Notes: a model not told the origin generated them from the letters alone. A DNA stretch of 64,000 nt from Aeromicrobium phoceense (GCF_013868155.1 NZ_JACEOG010000001.1:558001-622000); one strand, 5' to 3'; positions 19,375-28,428 are shown, numbered from the stretch's first letter. Numbers and translations: made by a program.

Positions 19375-19530
19375 ATGACCAAGTGGGAATACCTGACGGC
19401 CCCGGTGCTCGTCCATGCGACCAAGCAGATCCTCGACAACTTCGGCCGTGACGGCTGGGAGCTGGTGCAGATCGTGCCCGGCATGAACCCGGAGAACCTC
19501 GTCGCCTACTTCAAGCGCCCGGTGGCCTGA
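19375..19530 (+). CDS. DUF4177 small protein
   Basis: 51 residues, starting MTKWEYLTAPVL and containing GRDGWELVQI, the WEY...GWELV pattern of DUF4177. Function unknown. TACAGT (19362-19367) sits eight bases before ATG 19375, a leaderless arrangement. The RidA gene starts two bases after its stop, so they are cotranscribed. It matches the tiny gene Rv3678A in the equivalent mycobacterial block. Confidence 0.85.
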   Translation: MTKWEYLTAPVLVHATKQILDNFGRDGWELVQIVPGMNPENLVAYFKRPVA

Positions 19531-19531
19531 C

Positions 19532-19990
19532 ATGGGTGCCGTCGTCGAACGCCTCGCGTCGATGGGCATCAGCGTGCCCGAGGTCGCTGCACCGGTGGCG
19601 TCCTACGTCCCCGCCCTGCGCAGCGGCAGCCACGTGTACACGTCGGGCCAGCTGCCGTTCGTCGACGGCGTCCTGCCGGGCACCGGCAAGGTCGGCGCCG
19701 AGGTCTCGCCCGAGGATGCCCAGGAGTACGCGCGACTGTGCGCCCTGAACGTCATCGCGGCGATCGCCTCGGTGGTCGACCTCGACTCGGTCGTGCGGGT
19801 CGTGAAGCTGAACGTCTTCGTGGCCAGCGCGCCCGACTTCACGGGCCAGCCGGCCGTGGCCAACGGCGCGAGCGACCTGATGGCCGCCGCGTTCGGCGCC
19901 GCCGGCTCGCACACGCGCAGCGCCGTGGGCGTCGCCGTCCTCCCGATGGACACGCCCGTCGAGATCGACGCGGTCGTCGAGGTGGCCTGA
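19532..19990 (+). CDS. RidA/YjgF-family protein
   Basis: 152 residues, slightly longer than archetypal RidA, as is usual in actinobacteria (Rv3678c type). Segments GSHVYTSGQLPF and NVFVASAPDFTGQP belong to the YjgF fold. The family includes 2-iminobutanoate deaminases that remove reactive enamines. The catalytic Arg of active RidA (in the R-[STA] motif near the C terminus) appears as HTRSAVGVAVLP, so activity is plausible. Second gene of the DUF4177-RidA-NUDIX-MBL operon; the next gene starts two bases after the stop. Confidence 0.9.
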   Translation: MGAVVERLASMGISVPEVAAPVASYVPALRSGSHVYTSGQLPFVDGVLPGTGKVGAEVSPEDAQEYARLCALNVIAAIASVVDLDSVVRVVKLNVFVASAPDFTGQPAVANGASDLMAAAFGAAGSHTRSAVGVAVLPMDTPVEIDAVVEVA

Positions 19991-19991
19991 C

Positions 19992-20804
19992 GTGCTGGTT
20001 CCCCTTCCGGCACCCATGCAGGCGCGGCTCCGGGACTTCGATCCCGCCACGGCCGCCGCACCCAGGGACGCCGCGACCATCGCCGTCGTGCGTGACGGCG
20101 CCGAGGGCCTCGAGGCCTTCCTCATGCGCCGCCACTCCGGCATGGCCTTCGCCGCGGGCATGTACGTCTTCCCCGGCGGCGGCGTGCAGGACGACGACGG
20201 CGAGCCGATGACGTGGGTGGGTCCGCCTCCCGAGGCGTGGGCCGAGCGGTTCACCTGCTCCCCCGAGCTGGCCGGCCGCCTCGTGGTCGCGGCCGTCCGC
20301 GAGACGTTCGAGGAGACCGGCGTGCTGCTGGCCGGCCCCGACGAGGACTCCATCGTGGGCGACACCACCGACCTGGCTTGGGCCCGCGAGGCACTCGAGG
20401 CCAAGGAGCTGTCGTTCGCGCGCTTCCTCGCCGACGAGAAGCTGGTGCTCCGCGCCGACCTCCTCGGCGCGTGGGCGCACTGGATCACCCCGGCGCTCGA
20501 GCCGCGCCGCTACGACACCCGGTTCTTCGTCGCCGCTCTGCCACGCGGCCAGCGAATCGGCACCGTCAGCACCGAGGCCGACAAGTCGCTCTGGGCGCCC
20601 CTGTCGCAAGTGCTGGCGCTCGTGGACGAGGGCCGTGCGGCGATGCTGCCGCCCACCGCGGTCACGTGCCGCGAGCTGGCACCCCTTCCCGCCGCCGAGG
20701 TGCTCGTGGCGGCCGCCACGCGCGAGATCCGTCCCATCGAGCCGCAACTCGTCCAGCAGGACGGCCAGTGGTGGCTCGAGCTCGAGCGGGAGGAGCACCT
20801 GTGA
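19992..20804 (+). CDS. NUDIX hydrolase (NUDT7/19-like)
   Basis: 270 residues. YVFPGGGVQDDD marks the start of a long Nudix region and AAVRETFEETGVLL carries the catalytic REXXEE core. The insertion of about 40 residues between the glycine-rich strand and the helix resembles NUDT19-like acyl-CoA or nucleotide diphosphatases. Substrate unknown. GTG 19992 is taken as start because it follows the RidA stop by one base; ATG 20016 is an alternative. Its stop overlaps the start of the MBL gene by 4 nt (GTGA). I do not recall it at this place in the mycobacterial block. Confidence 0.82.
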   Translation: MLVPLPAPMQARLRDFDPATAAAPRDAATIAVVRDGAEGLEAFLMRRHSGMAFAAGMYVFPGGGVQDDDGEPMTWVGPPPEAWAERFTCSPELAGRLVVAAVRETFEETGVLLAGPDEDSIVGDTTDLAWAREALEAKELSFARFLADEKLVLRADLLGAWAHWITPALEPRRYDTRFFVAALPRGQRIGTVSTEADKSLWAPLSQVLALVDEGRAAMLPPTAVTCRELAPLPAAEVLVAAATREIRPIEPQLVQQDGQWWLELEREEHL

Positions 20805-21571
20805 GCGAGCGTCAGCACGTCACCGAGCGCGCGTCGTTCATCCTGGCCGACAACCCCGGGATCATGACCCTCGACGGCACGAACACCTGGATCCTGCGCG
20901 AGCCCGGCGCCTCGCGCTCGGTCGTCGTCGACCCCGGCCCCGACCTCGCGGAGCACCTCGATGCCGTCGTGGCCGCTGCGGGCGAGGTGGCACTCGTCCT
21001 CTTCACGCACCACCACGGCGACCACACCGACGCCCTCGACTCCATCGTCCGGACCACGGGCGCACCCACCCGGGCGATCTCGCCGGAGTACACCCGGGAC
21101 GCCGAGCCGCTGACCGACGGGGAGCGGATCGACCTCGACGGCCTCCTCATCGACGTGGTGGCCGCACCGGGCCACACGAAGGACTCGGTGGCGTTCGTGC
21201 TGCCACAGGATCGTGCCCTGCTCAGCGGTGACATGGTGCTGGGCCGCGGCACCACCGTCGTGGCCCACCCCGACGGGGCGCTCGGTCCATACCTGGAGTC
21301 CGTGCGCCGGTTCCGCTCGCTGGTGACCGACGGACACGTCTCGACGATCCTGCCCGGCCACGGGCCGGTCGTCACGGATCCGGGCGCCGTCCTGGACTTC
21401 TACCTCACGCACCGCGAGGAGCGCCTCGACCAGGTGCGCGACGCGGTCTCGCGCGGCGCTCGCACCGCCCGCGAGGTGGTGGAGACCGTCTACGCCGACG
21501 TCGATCCCGTGCTGTGGGGGGCCGCCGAGCTCTCGGTGCGCGCCCAGCTGGAGTACCTCGAAGAGGCGTGA
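20801..21571 (+). CDS. MBL-fold metallo-hydrolase (LACTB2-like)
   Basis: 256 residues. The zinc motif THHHGDHTD is near residue 70, a further His is in APGHTKDS, the bridging Asp in LLSGDMVLG, and the last His in LPGHGPV. The C-terminal helical domain (HREERLDQVRDAV...) is typical of LACTB2-type endoribonucleases and related thioesterases. Starts with GTG in a 4-nt overlap with the NUDIX gene. Position matches Rv3677c, upstream of and convergent with crp. The palindromic element copy 2 separates it from crp. Confidence 0.85.
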   Translation: MSERQHVTERASFILADNPGIMTLDGTNTWILREPGASRSVVVDPGPDLAEHLDAVVAAAGEVALVLFTHHHGDHTDALDSIVRTTGAPTRAISPEYTRDAEPLTDGERIDLDGLLIDVVAAPGHTKDSVAFVLPQDRALLSGDMVLGRGTTVVAHPDGALGPYLESVRRFRSLVTDGHVSTILPGHGPVVTDPGAVLDFYLTHREERLDQVRDAVSRGARTAREVVETVYADVDPVLWGAAELSVRAQLEYLEEA

Positions 21572-21593
21572 CCGATCTCGACCACTTCGCGGT

Positions 21594-21687
21594 GGTTTCG
21601 ATACGCGGCTCGTTCCTCGCCAGCTACTCAACCACCGACCGGTGATCGAGTGGCGGCGAGCGCAGCGAGACGCCGTATCGAGATCAC
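21594..21687. repeat. Palindromic intergenic element, copy 2 (inverted orientation)
   Basis: Between convergent MBL and crp genes. It runs from TTTCGATACGCGGCTCG through CTACTCAACCACC, then CCGGTGATCGAGTGG, to CGTATCGAGATCAC. Its left arm contains CGGCTCGTTCCTCGC and its right arm GCGAGCGCAGCGAG. These are the reverse complements of the right and left arms of copies 1 and 3, so this copy lies in the opposite orientation. It is the shortest and simplest copy, about 94 bp. Confidence 0.85.
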
Positions 21688-21698
21688 GTCTCCGTGAG

Positions 21699-21717
21699 CC
21701 CGCTGAGCGTCAGCGGG
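21699..21717 (-). terminator. Hairpin at the 3' end of crp
   Basis: CCCGCTGA (21699-21706) and TCAGCGGG (21710-21717) form a perfect 8-bp stem with a 3-nt loop. The stem includes the crp stop codon (21710-21712). No U tract follows, but the palindromic element comes next. Probably a terminator or an mRNA end-protecting hairpin. Confidence 0.5.
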
Positions 21718-22387
21718 AGCGGCGCTTGAGCCGCTCGAGGTCGAGGATGATGACCGAGCGGGGCTCGAGGCGCAGCCAGCCGCGCGACGCGAAGTCGGCC
21801 AGCGCCTTGTTGACCGTCTCGCGCGAGGCCCCGACGAGCTGCGCCAGCTCCTCCTGCGTGAGGTCGTGGTTGACGTGGATGCCGTCGTCGGCCTCGCGAC
21901 CGAAGCGGGCGGCGAGGTCGAGCAGCGCCTTGGAGACGCGACCGGGGACGTCGGAGAACACGAGGTCGCCCACGACCTCGTTGGTGCGGCGCAGGCGCCC
22001 GGCGAGCTGGTTCAGCAGGGCGTAGGCGACGTCAGGGTGCGACTGGAGCACGGGGTTGAGCGCGCTGTGGCCGAGGCTGCGCAGCTCGGTGTCGGTGACG
22101 GCGGTGGCCGTGGCCGAGCGCGGGCCCGGGTCGAAGAAGGAGAGCTCGCCGAACATCTGTCCGGGGCCCAGGATCGCGATGAGGTTCTCGCGACCGTCGA
22201 CCGAGCGACGGCCGAGCTTGATCTTGCCCTCGATGACGACGTAGAGCTGGTCACCCTCGTCGCCCTCGCCGAACAGGACCTCGCCGCGGCGCAGGGTCAC
22301 CGGCGACATGGAGGACTCGAGCGCGCCGGAGGCGTCGTCGTCGAGGCCGTTGAACAGAGGAGCTTGGCGCAGAACTTCGTCGGTCAC
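21710..22387 (-). CDS. crp: Crp/Fnr-family cAMP-responsive regulator (GlxR/Crp type)
   Basis: 225 residues. An N-terminal cyclic-nucleotide domain with the phosphate-binding cassette [19 protein letters not shown] is followed by the dimer helix and a winged helix-turn-helix ([20 protein letters not shown]). This is the actinobacterial global regulator equivalent to Rv3676 and GlxR. GTG 22387 is preferred because GAAACT (22394-22399) is seven bases upstream and homologues begin near [13 protein letters not shown] 22405 would add six residues. A TGCAA-N6-TCACA sequence just upstream could be an autoregulatory site. Divergent from nth. Confidence 0.93.
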   Translation of the reverse strand: MTDEVLRQAPLFNGLDDDASGALESSMSPVTLRRGEVLFGEGDEGDQLYVVIEGKIKLGRRSVDGRENLIAILGPGQMFGELSFFDPGPRSATATAVTDTELRSLGHSALNPVLQSHPDVAYALLNQLAGRLRRTNEVVGDLVFSDVPGRVSKALLDLAARFGREADDGIHVNHDLTQEELAQLVGASRETVNKALADFASRGWLRLEPRSVIILDLERLKRRSR

Positions 22388-22404
22388 AGGCTTAGTTTCC
22401 CACA

Positions 22405-22420
22405 TGCAACCCAGATCACA
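22405..22420. promoter_or_regulatory. Possible Crp-binding site in crp-nth intergenic region
   Basis: TGCAACCCAGATCACA has a perfect right half (TCACA) and a weak left half (TGCAA) relative to TGTGA-N6-TCACA. It lies just upstream of the crp -10 box (22394-22399) and about 50 bases upstream of the nth -10 box. The place suits autoregulation; the half-match is modest. Confidence 0.35.
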
Positions 22421-22468
22421 CCCACCTTGGGCCCGCGCGCGTGTGATGTGTCCGGATACGGTGTTAGC

Positions 22469-23200
22469 GTGCCAGCCGAATCGACGCCCGCGCTCTCGCG
22501 TCCGGCCACGTCCCTCGTGCGGCGCGCACGCAAGATCAACCGGGTCCTGGCGCAGACCTACCCCGACGCCCGGTGCGAGCTCGACTTCGAGAATCCCTTC
22601 CAGCTGCTGGTGGCCACGGTGCTGTCGGCCCAGACCACCGATCGCCGCGTCAACGCGATCACGCCCGCCCTCTTCGCGGCGTATCCCGACGCCGTCGCGC
22701 TCGCCGGTGCCGACCGCGCGGCGGTCGAGGAGATCGTCCGGCCCACCGGCTTCTTCCGCGCCAAGACCGAGAGCATCCTGGGTCTGTCGTCTGCGCTCGT
22801 CGAGCGTTTCGACGGCGAGGTCCCGGGGAGGCTGCCCGACCTGGTCTCCCTGCCGGGCGTCGGCCGCAAGACCGCGAACGTCGTCCTCGGCAACGCCTTC
22901 GACGTCCCCGGAATCACCGTCGACACGCACTTCGCCCGCCTCGTGCGCCGGTGGGAGTGGGTCGACGAGGCGACCGCGAAGGACCCCGTGAAGACCGAGC
23001 ACGCCGTCGGCGCCCTGTTCCCGCGCAGCGACTGGACGATGCTGTGCCACCACGTCATCTGGCACGGGCGCCGTCGCTGCCACGCGAAGGTGCCCGCCTG
23101 CGGCGCCTGCCCCGTCGCGCAGTGGTGCCCCTCCTACGGCCTGGGGCCCACCGACCCCGAGGTGGCCGAGGCGCTCGTCACCACGCAGGGGCCTGCATGA
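22469..23200 (+). CDS. nth: Endonuclease III
   Basis: 243 residues. Bifunctional DNA glycosylase/AP lyase for oxidised pyrimidines. The helix-hairpin-helix [17 protein letters not shown] carries the catalytic Lys, and the catalytic Asp follows in VDTHFARL. The C-terminal four-cysteine loop ([17 protein letters not shown]) binds the 4Fe-4S cluster. GTG 22469 has TACGGT (22457-22462) seven bases upstream, hence probably leaderless. The N-terminal 20-residue extension is usual in actinobacteria. Its stop overlaps the next start by 4 nt. Confidence 0.95.
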   Translation: MPAESTPALSRPATSLVRRARKINRVLAQTYPDARCELDFENPFQLLVATVLSAQTTDRRVNAITPALFAAYPDAVALAGADRAAVEEIVRPTGFFRAKTESILGLSSALVERFDGEVPGRLPDLVSLPGVGRKTANVVLGNAFDVPGITVDTHFARLVRRWEWVDEATAKDPVKTEHAVGALFPRSDWTMLCHHVIWHGRRRCHAKVPACGACPVAQWCPSYGLGPTDPEVAEALVTTQGPA

Positions 23201-23859
23201 CCGACTCCTCCCACGCGGCCGCTCCCCTCGTCGGACTGCCGGAGTGGCTCCACCCGCTCGCCGAGATGCTCGACTCGGTCGAGGCCGAGCACCTGGCCCC
23301 AAGGTTCCCGCACCCGCCGGCGGAGGCCCGTCCTGCCGCCGTGCTGATGCTCTTCGCCGACGGCGAGCAGGGCCGCGAGCTGCTGCTCACCGAGCGCGCG
23401 GCCACGCTGCGCAGCCACGCGCGGCAGATCTCGTTCCCCGGCGGGCGGCAGGACGCCACCGACCGCGATCCCGTCCACACCGCGCTGCGCGAGGCGCAGG
23501 AGGAGGTCGGCCTCGACCCGACCGAGGTCATCGTCTTCGGCTCCCTGCCCACGCTGTGGCTGCCGCCGAGCAACCACGCGGTGACCCCCGTGCTCGGCTA
23601 CTGGACCGACCCGCGCCCCCTGCACGCGCACAGCCCCGACGAGGTCGAGAAGGTGCTGCCCACGCCGCTCGACCTGCTGCTCGACCCCGACCGCCGCTTC
23701 AGCGTCGTGCACCCCTCGGGCTGGACCGGACCCGCCTTCGACATCGGCACGGACGTCCCCCTCTGGGGCTTCACCGCCGGCATCATCGCCCGCCTGTTCG
23801 AGCGCTTGGGGTGGGAGCGCCCCTGGGACGCCACCCGGACCCGACCCATCCCGGAGTGA
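23197..23859 (+). CDS. NUDIX coenzyme A pyrophosphatase
   Basis: 220 residues. The CoA-pyrophosphatase signature [21 protein letters not shown] precedes the Nudix box, which has REAQEEVGL as its catalytic core. It hydrolyses CoA or acyl-CoA to 4'-phosphopantetheine derivatives. Equivalent in position to Rv3672c. Coupled to nth by ATGA overlap and followed two bases after its stop by marP. The thioredoxin-like gene that I recall between nth and this gene in mycobacteria is absent. Confidence 0.9.
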   Translation: MTDSSHAAAPLVGLPEWLHPLAEMLDSVEAEHLAPRFPHPPAEARPAAVLMLFADGEQGRELLLTERAATLRSHARQISFPGGRQDATDRDPVHTALREAQEEVGLDPTEVIVFGSLPTLWLPPSNHAVTPVLGYWTDPRPLHAHSPDEVEKVLPTPLDLLLDPDRRFSVVHPSGWTGPAFDIGTDVPLWGFTAGIIARLFERLGWERPWDATRTRPIPE

Positions 23860-23860
23860 C

Positions 23861-25027
23861 ATGAACTGGCTCGATGTCGTCCTGGTCGTGACGTTCGTGG
23901 TCTACGCCTACGCGGGGTGGGTGCACGGGTTCGTCTCGAACGTCTTCTCCGGCGGTGGCCTGCTGCTGGGCTTCCTGCTGGGCATCGCCATCGCGCCGCG
24001 GTTCTTCAGGCAGGGCGAGGGCGACCCGATGCAGGCCGTCATGTCGATCGTCCTGGTGTTCGTCGTGGCCGGCATCGGCAACTTCGTCGGCACCCTCATC
24101 GGGCGGTCGCTGCGCATCCGCCGCGGGCCCGGTCGCGCCGTCGACGCCGTCTTCGGGGCCGCCTTCGGCGCCGTCGTGGTGATGGCGGCCTCGTGGGCCC
24201 TCGGCTACGCGGTGAGTGCCTCCACGCTGCCGTACGTCAGCTCGGCGGTGCGCGACTCCTCCGTGCTGGCGCGCGTCGACAACCTCATGCCCGAGCGCGC
24301 CGGAGAGGCCCTGCGCGCGTTCACCGACACCCTCACCGGCGATGTCTTCCCGCGCTACCTCGATCCGTTCGAGACCGAGATCATCCCCGACACCGAGCCG
24401 CCGGACGAGGCCACCCTGGCCCTGAAGTCGGTCCGCTCGGCCCGCCAGAGCGTCGTGCGGCTGCTCGGCCAGGCCGAGTGCCGCCGCACGATCGAGGGCT
24501 CCGGGTTCGTCATCGCCCCCGAGCGCGTCATGACGAACGCGCACGTCATCGCCGGCGTCGACCGGCCCACGGTGACGCTGGGCGACCGCAGGCTCGAGGC
24601 GCGTCCGGTGTGGTTCGACACCCAGCTCGATCTCGCGGTCGTCGATGTCCCCGGCCTCGACGGCACGCCGCTGCGCTTCGACACCGGCGCGCAGCAGGGC
24701 GACCCGGCGGCCGTCCTTGGCTTCCCCGAGAACGGCCCCTTCGATGCCCGCGCCGCGCGCGTGCGCGGCCGGCTCGACCTGAGAGGCCCCGACATCTACG
24801 GCGACGGCCGCGTGTCGCGCGACGTCTTCTCGATCCGCTCGCTCGTCCGCTCGGGGAACTCCGGCGGCCCGCTGCTCTCGGCCCGGGGCGACGTCATCGG
24901 CGTCATCTTCGCCGCGTCACTGTCCGACCCCGAGACGGGCTACGCCGTGACCGCCAGTGAGAGCCTGCCCGTCGCGCGGGCGGCCACGCGGGCCACGTCG
25001 ACCGTCGACACCGGGGCGTGCGCCTGA
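23861..25027 (+). CDS. marP: MarP-type membrane serine protease
   Basis: 388 residues. The N-terminal CvpA-like domain has four transmembrane segments (about 1-120), followed by an extracytoplasmic chymotrypsin-like protease domain. The catalytic triad is visible as His in TNAHVIA (about 228), Asp in DLAVVDV (about 258) and Ser in SGNSGGP (about 333). Two cysteines, C207 and C387, sit where the stabilising disulfide of mycobacterial MarP is found. The mycobacterial enzyme protects against acid and oxidative stress by processing cell-wall hydrolases. Third gene of the nth operon; the next gene starts within the stop (TGATG). Confidence 0.93.
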   Translation: MNWLDVVLVVTFVVYAYAGWVHGFVSNVFSGGGLLLGFLLGIAIAPRFFRQGEGDPMQAVMSIVLVFVVAGIGNFVGTLIGRSLRIRRGPGRAVDAVFGAAFGAVVVMAASWALGYAVSASTLPYVSSAVRDSSVLARVDNLMPERAGEALRAFTDTLTGDVFPRYLDPFETEIIPDTEPPDEATLALKSVRSARQSVVRLLGQAECRRTIEGSGFVIAPERVMTNAHVIAGVDRPTVTLGDRRLEARPVWFDTQLDLAVVDVPGLDGTPLRFDTGAQQGDPAAVLGFPENGPFDARAARVRGRLDLRGPDIYGDGRVSRDVFSIRSLVRSGNSGGPLLSARGDVIGVIFAASLSDPETGYAVTASESLPVARAATRATSTVDTGACA

Positions 25028-25833
25028 TGCGCACGCTGGGCACCGCGCTGCTGTGGTGCGTCGCGACCCTGGCGACGTTCGTAGCGATCGGTGCGCAGTG
25101 GTCGGCGACGCACCTCCAGGACGAGAGCGGCTTCGTCGAGCTCACGTCGCGCGTCGGCGACGACCGCGAGGTGCAGGAGGCCGCCGCGGCGCTCGCCGGC
25201 GAGGCGTTCGCCGACCAGACCGGCCTGCCGATCGCGTGGCACGACCAGGTGGCGTCCGCCGTCAGCCGGTCGATCCTGCGCCTGACGGAATCGCCCGACT
25301 GGAGCAGCGCCTGGCGCGACACCACCCGCAGCACGCACCAGCGACTGTTCGCCGAGCCGACGCCCACCGACATCCGGGCCGACGTCGCGCCGCTGGTGAA
25401 CCTGGCCATCGCCGAGGTCGACCTGCCGATCACCCTCCCGGGTCCCTCCGAGCTGCCGGTCACCGTGAGCGACGAGGACCCGGCCGACCTCGTCGCTGCC
25501 GTCTCACGCGCCCGCGACATGACGCTCGTGGCGATCGGGGTCGCGCTGGTCGCGGGGGTGATCGCCCTCGCAGTCTCACGTCGGCGCTCCACCACGCTGG
25601 CCGCGCTCGGGATCGGCGTGCTGCTCGCGGTGGGTGCGTGGTGGGTCCTGGGCCGGATGGCCCTGCCGCAGTTCATCGAGGACCAGGCGGCCGCCACGGC
25701 CTACGGCCGGGAGCTGCACGAGGTGCTGACCGACCGGATCGTGGCGTCGCTCGACACGACGCTGCTGTGGGTGGCGCTGGGCGGCGCCGCGCTGACGCTG
25801 CTGGGCCTGCTCAGCCGCGCGCGGCGGTCTTGA
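25027..25833 (+). CDS. Hypothetical membrane protein
   Basis: 268 residues. One N-terminal transmembrane segment (about 5-22), an extracytoplasmic domain of about 140 residues rich in helices, then three C-terminal hydrophobic segments (about 165-185, 195-215, 243-262). I do not recognise the family. Its start overlaps the marP stop by one base, so it belongs to the nth-marP operon and could be a partner in the envelope. The 3' end overlaps the convergent holin-like gene by 23 nt. GTG 25018 is a possible earlier start. Confidence 0.75.
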   Translation: MRTLGTALLWCVATLATFVAIGAQWSATHLQDESGFVELTSRVGDDREVQEAAAALAGEAFADQTGLPIAWHDQVASAVSRSILRLTESPDWSSAWRDTTRSTHQRLFAEPTPTDIRADVAPLVNLAIAEVDLPITLPGPSELPVTVSDEDPADLVAAVSRARDMTLVAIGVALVAGVIALAVSRRRSTTLAALGIGVLLAVGAWWVLGRMALPQFIEDQAAATAYGRELHEVLTDRIVASLDTTLLWVALGGAALTLLGLLSRARRS

Positions 25834-26239
25834 CGCGCGTGCCCGGCGAGGGGCTGCCCGGCTTCAGGGCCCCCGGCAGCTGGCGCACCGTGCCGATCGT
25901 GTTCTCGGGCGCGCGCACCTTCTTGAAGCGGGTCCAGGCCACGAGCACGAGCACCACGGCGAGCAGCAGGTAGAACGCCGTCACGATCAGGAACGCCCAG
26001 GCGGGGTGCAGCCCGGTCATCGTCAGGAAGTACGCCACGGTGATCGAGGCGAGGATCAGGACCAGCAGCAGCAGGAACGCGGCGACGGCGACGAGGGCGA
26101 CGCCGATGCCTCCCGCCTTCACGCTGACACGCAGCTCCGACTTCGCCAGCGCGATCTCGTGCTGGACGATCGACGAGAGGTCGCGGGTCACGTCTGCGAC
26201 GAGTCGTCCGATCGTGGGGTCGTCCGTGGTCTTCGTCAT
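25811..26239 (-). CDS. Phage holin-family (Rv3669-like) small membrane protein
   Basis: 142 residues. A soluble helical start (TIGRLVADVTRDLSSIVQHE) is followed by two strong transmembrane segments (about 50-75 and 82-105) and a basic tail. This matches the actinobacterial 'holin superfamily' proteins that are chromosomal housekeeping genes rather than phage genes. TACTCT at 26246-26251 gives a leaderless start at 26239. It lies between marP and acs as in mycobacteria. Function unknown. Confidence 0.8.
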   Translation of the reverse strand: MTKTTDDPTIGRLVADVTRDLSSIVQHEIALAKSELRVSVKAGGIGVALVAVAAFLLLLVLILASITVAYFLTMTGLHPAWAFLIVTAFYLLLAVVLVLVAWTRFKKVRAPENTIGTVRQLPGALKPGSPSPGTRVKTAARG

Positions 26240-26303
26240 GGCCCGAGAGTACCCAAGTCCGGGCGCGACAGCCTTTCGTGACCGCCGCAGCCCGGACTCG
26301 CGG

Positions 26304-28280
26304 TCATTCCTGGTCGGCTGCCGGCTTCTTGAGGCCGGCGGTGATGAGGTCCATGACCGAGGAGTCGGCCAGGGTCGTCGCGTCGCCGACCTCGCGGTTC
26401 TCGGCCACGTCGCGCAGCAGGCGGCGCATGATCTTGCCGGACCGCGTCTTGGGCAGCTCGGGCACGACCATGATCTGGCGCGGCTTGGCGATCGGGCCGA
26501 TCTCCTTGGCCACGTGGTTGCGCAGCGCGACGATCGCCTCCTCGGTGCCACCGGCCTCGCCCGCCGACTCGCGCAGGATCACGAACGCCACGACGGCCTG
26601 GCCGGTGGTGTCGTCCGAGGCACCCACGACGGCGGCCTCGGCCACGGTGGGGTGCGACACGAGTGCGGACTCGATCTCGGTGGTCGACAGGCGGTGCCCG
26701 GAGACGTTCATGACGTCGTCGACGCGACCGAGCAGCCAGATGGCGCCGTCGTCGTCCTTCTTGGCGCCGTCGCCGGCGAAGTACATGTTCGGGAAGCGCG
26801 CCCAGTAGGTGTCCTTGAACCGCTGGTCGTCGCCCCAGATGGTGCGGAGCATCGACGGCCACGGCTCGGTCAGGACGAGGTAGCCGCCCTCGCCGTTGCC
26901 CACCGGCTTGCCCTCGTCGTTCACGACCTCGGCGCTGATGCCCGGCAGCGGGCCCATGGCCGAGCCGGGCTTGGCGGTCGTCACGCCCGGGAGCGGGCTG
27001 AGCATGTGCGCGCCGGTCTCGGTCTGCCACCACGTGTCGACGATCGGGGTGCGGTCGCCGCCGATGTTCTTGCGGTACCAGACGTAGGCCTCGGGGTTGA
27101 TGGACTCGCCCACCGAGCCCAGGATGCGCAGCGTCGACAGGTCGAACTGGGCAGGGATGTCGTCGCCCCACTTCATGAACGTGCGGATCGCGGTGGGGGC
27201 GGTGTAGAAGAGCGTCACGCCCTTCTCGGCAATGATCTCCCACCAGCGGCCCTTGTGCGGGGTGTCGGGCGTGCCCTCGTAGAGCACCTGCGTGGCGCCC
27301 TCGGCCGTGGGGCCGTAGACGATGTACGAGTGGCCGGTGACCCAGCCGACGTCGGCGGTGCACCAGAACACGTCGGTGTCGCGCTTGTGGTCGAAGACGG
27401 CGTCGAACGTGTAGGCGCACTGCGTCAGGTAGCCGCCGCTGGTGTGCAGGATGCCCTTCGGCTTGCCCGTGGTGCCCGACGTGTACATGACGTAGAGCGG
27501 GTGCTCGGCGTCGAACGCCTCGGGGGTGTGGTCGGTCGAGGACTCGTCGACCAGCTCGTCCCACCAGACGTCGATGTCCTGGTCGAACGCGACCTCCTGG
27601 CCGGTGCGGCGCACCACCAGCACGTTCTCGACCGGGCTCCTGTCGCCGAGCTTGGCGATCGCCTCGTCGACGGCGGGCTTGAGGGCCGAGGGGTTGCCGC
27701 GACGGTAGCCGCCGTCGGCGGTGATGACGAGCTTGGCCTCGCAGTCCTCCACCCGGCTGGCGAGGGCGTCGGAGCTGAAGCCGCCGAAGACCACCGTGTG
27801 CGGTGCGCCCACGCGGGCGCACGCGAGCATCGCGATGACGGCCTCGGGGATCATCGGCAGGTAGATGGCCACGCGGTCGCCGGCCTCGATGCCGAGCTCG
27901 GTGATCGCGTTGGCGGCCTTGGACACTTCGTCCTTGAGCTGGCTGTACGTGATGTCGCGGGTGTCGCCGGGCTCGCCGACGAAGTGGAACGCGACCTTGT
28001 CGCCCAGGCCGTTCTCCACGTGGCGGTCGACGCAGTTGTACGCGACGTTCAGCTTGCCGCCGACGAACCACTTCGCGAACGGCGGGTTCGACCAGTCGAG
28101 GACGTCGGTGAACGGGGTGTCCCAGGTGAGCCGGTTCGCCTGCTCGCCCCAGAATCCGAGGCGGTCCTGCGCGGCGCGGTCGTAGGCCTCGGCGGTGACG
28201 TTGGCGTTGGCGGCCAGGTCGGCCGGCGGCTCGAAGATGCGGTCCTCGTGGGCGAGGTTGTCGATGCCGGTCTGAGTCAC
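26304..28280 (-). CDS. acs: Acetyl-CoA synthetase
   Basis: 658 residues; converts acetate, ATP and CoA to acetyl-CoA. The AMP loop [15 protein letters not shown] and the acetate-pocket segment [10 protein letters not shown] are present. The acetylation-regulated lysine is K616 in [14 protein letters not shown] 28280 is preferred to the longer frame because AGGAGG (28288-28293) is seven bases upstream. A -10 box TAAAGT (28338-28343) and a symmetric Crp-like site at 28363-28378 lie upstream, implying activation by Crp. Corresponds to Rv3667. A deacetylase or acetyltransferase partner is not visible nearby. Confidence 0.96.
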   Translation of the reverse strand: MTQTGIDNLAHEDRIFEPPADLAANANVTAEAYDRAAQDRLGFWGEQANRLTWDTPFTDVLDWSNPPFAKWFVGGKLNVAYNCVDRHVENGLGDKVAFHFVGEPGDTRDITYSQLKDEVSKAANAITELGIEAGDRVAIYLPMIPEAVIAMLACARVGAPHTVVFGGFSSDALASRVEDCEAKLVITADGGYRRGNPSALKPAVDEAIAKLGDRSPVENVLVVRRTGQEVAFDQDIDVWWDELVDESSTDHTPEAFDAEHPLYVMYTSGTTGKPKGILHTSGGYLTQCAYTFDAVFDHKRDTDVFWCTADVGWVTGHSYIVYGPTAEGATQVLYEGTPDTPHKGRWWEIIAEKGVTLFYTAPTAIRTFMKWGDDIPAQFDLSTLRILGSVGESINPEAYVWYRKNIGGDRTPIVDTWWQTETGAHMLSPLPGVTTAKPGSAMGPLPGISAEVVNDEGKPVGNGEGGYLVLTEPWPSMLRTIWGDDQRFKDTYWARFPNMYFAGDGAKKDDDGAIWLLGRVDDVMNVSGHRLSTTEIESALVSHPTVAEAAVVGASDDTTGQAVVAFVILRESAGEAGGTEEAIVALRNHVAKEIGPIAKPRQIMVVPELPKTRSGKIMRRLLRDVAENREVGDATTLADSSVMDLITAGLKKPAADQE

Positions 28281-28337
28281 GAGTGGGCCTCCTGGCGCGG
28301 TGGGGGTTCTGGTGTCGCAGGTCACAACTGCCGACGA

Positions 28338-28378
28338 CTTTACGGTGCCCCATCACGGCCGGTGTGCGCCAGAGCACA
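28338..28378 (-). promoter_or_regulatory. acs promoter with symmetric Crp-like site
   Basis: TGTGC-GCCAGA-GCACA at 28363-28378 is a perfectly symmetric 16-bp dyad close to the Crp/GlxR consensus TGTGA-N6-TCACA; with flanks the dyad extends to 28360-28381. On the minus strand TAAAGT at 28338-28343 is a good -10 box, placing the start near 28331 and the site centre near -40. That is the class II activator position. The crp gene is 6 kb away in the same block. Confidence 0.6.
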
Positions 28379-28407
28379 CCGACGAGCGGCCCCTGTCGTG
28401 CGGCGAG

Positions 28408-28428
28408 CGGTGCGCTCCGGGCGCACCG
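28408..28428 (-). terminator. Terminator hairpin after HAD phosphatase gene
   Basis: CGGTGCGC (28408-28415) and GCGCACCG (28421-28428) form a perfect 8-bp stem with a 5-nt loop. It begins directly after the stop codon of the minus-strand HAD gene and upstream of the acs promoter, so it insulates acs from readthrough of serS-HAD transcription. Confidence 0.65.

Noticed and set aside
25811..26239. Prophage remnant because of a holin-family gene
   Set aside because: The family is chromosomal in actinobacteria, no other phage gene is near, and the gene sits in a conserved housekeeping block.
28311..28326. GGTGT-N6-TCACA as a second Crp site for acs
   Set aside because: Only one half matches, and it lies downstream of the predicted transcription start; the symmetric site at 28363-28378 is much better.
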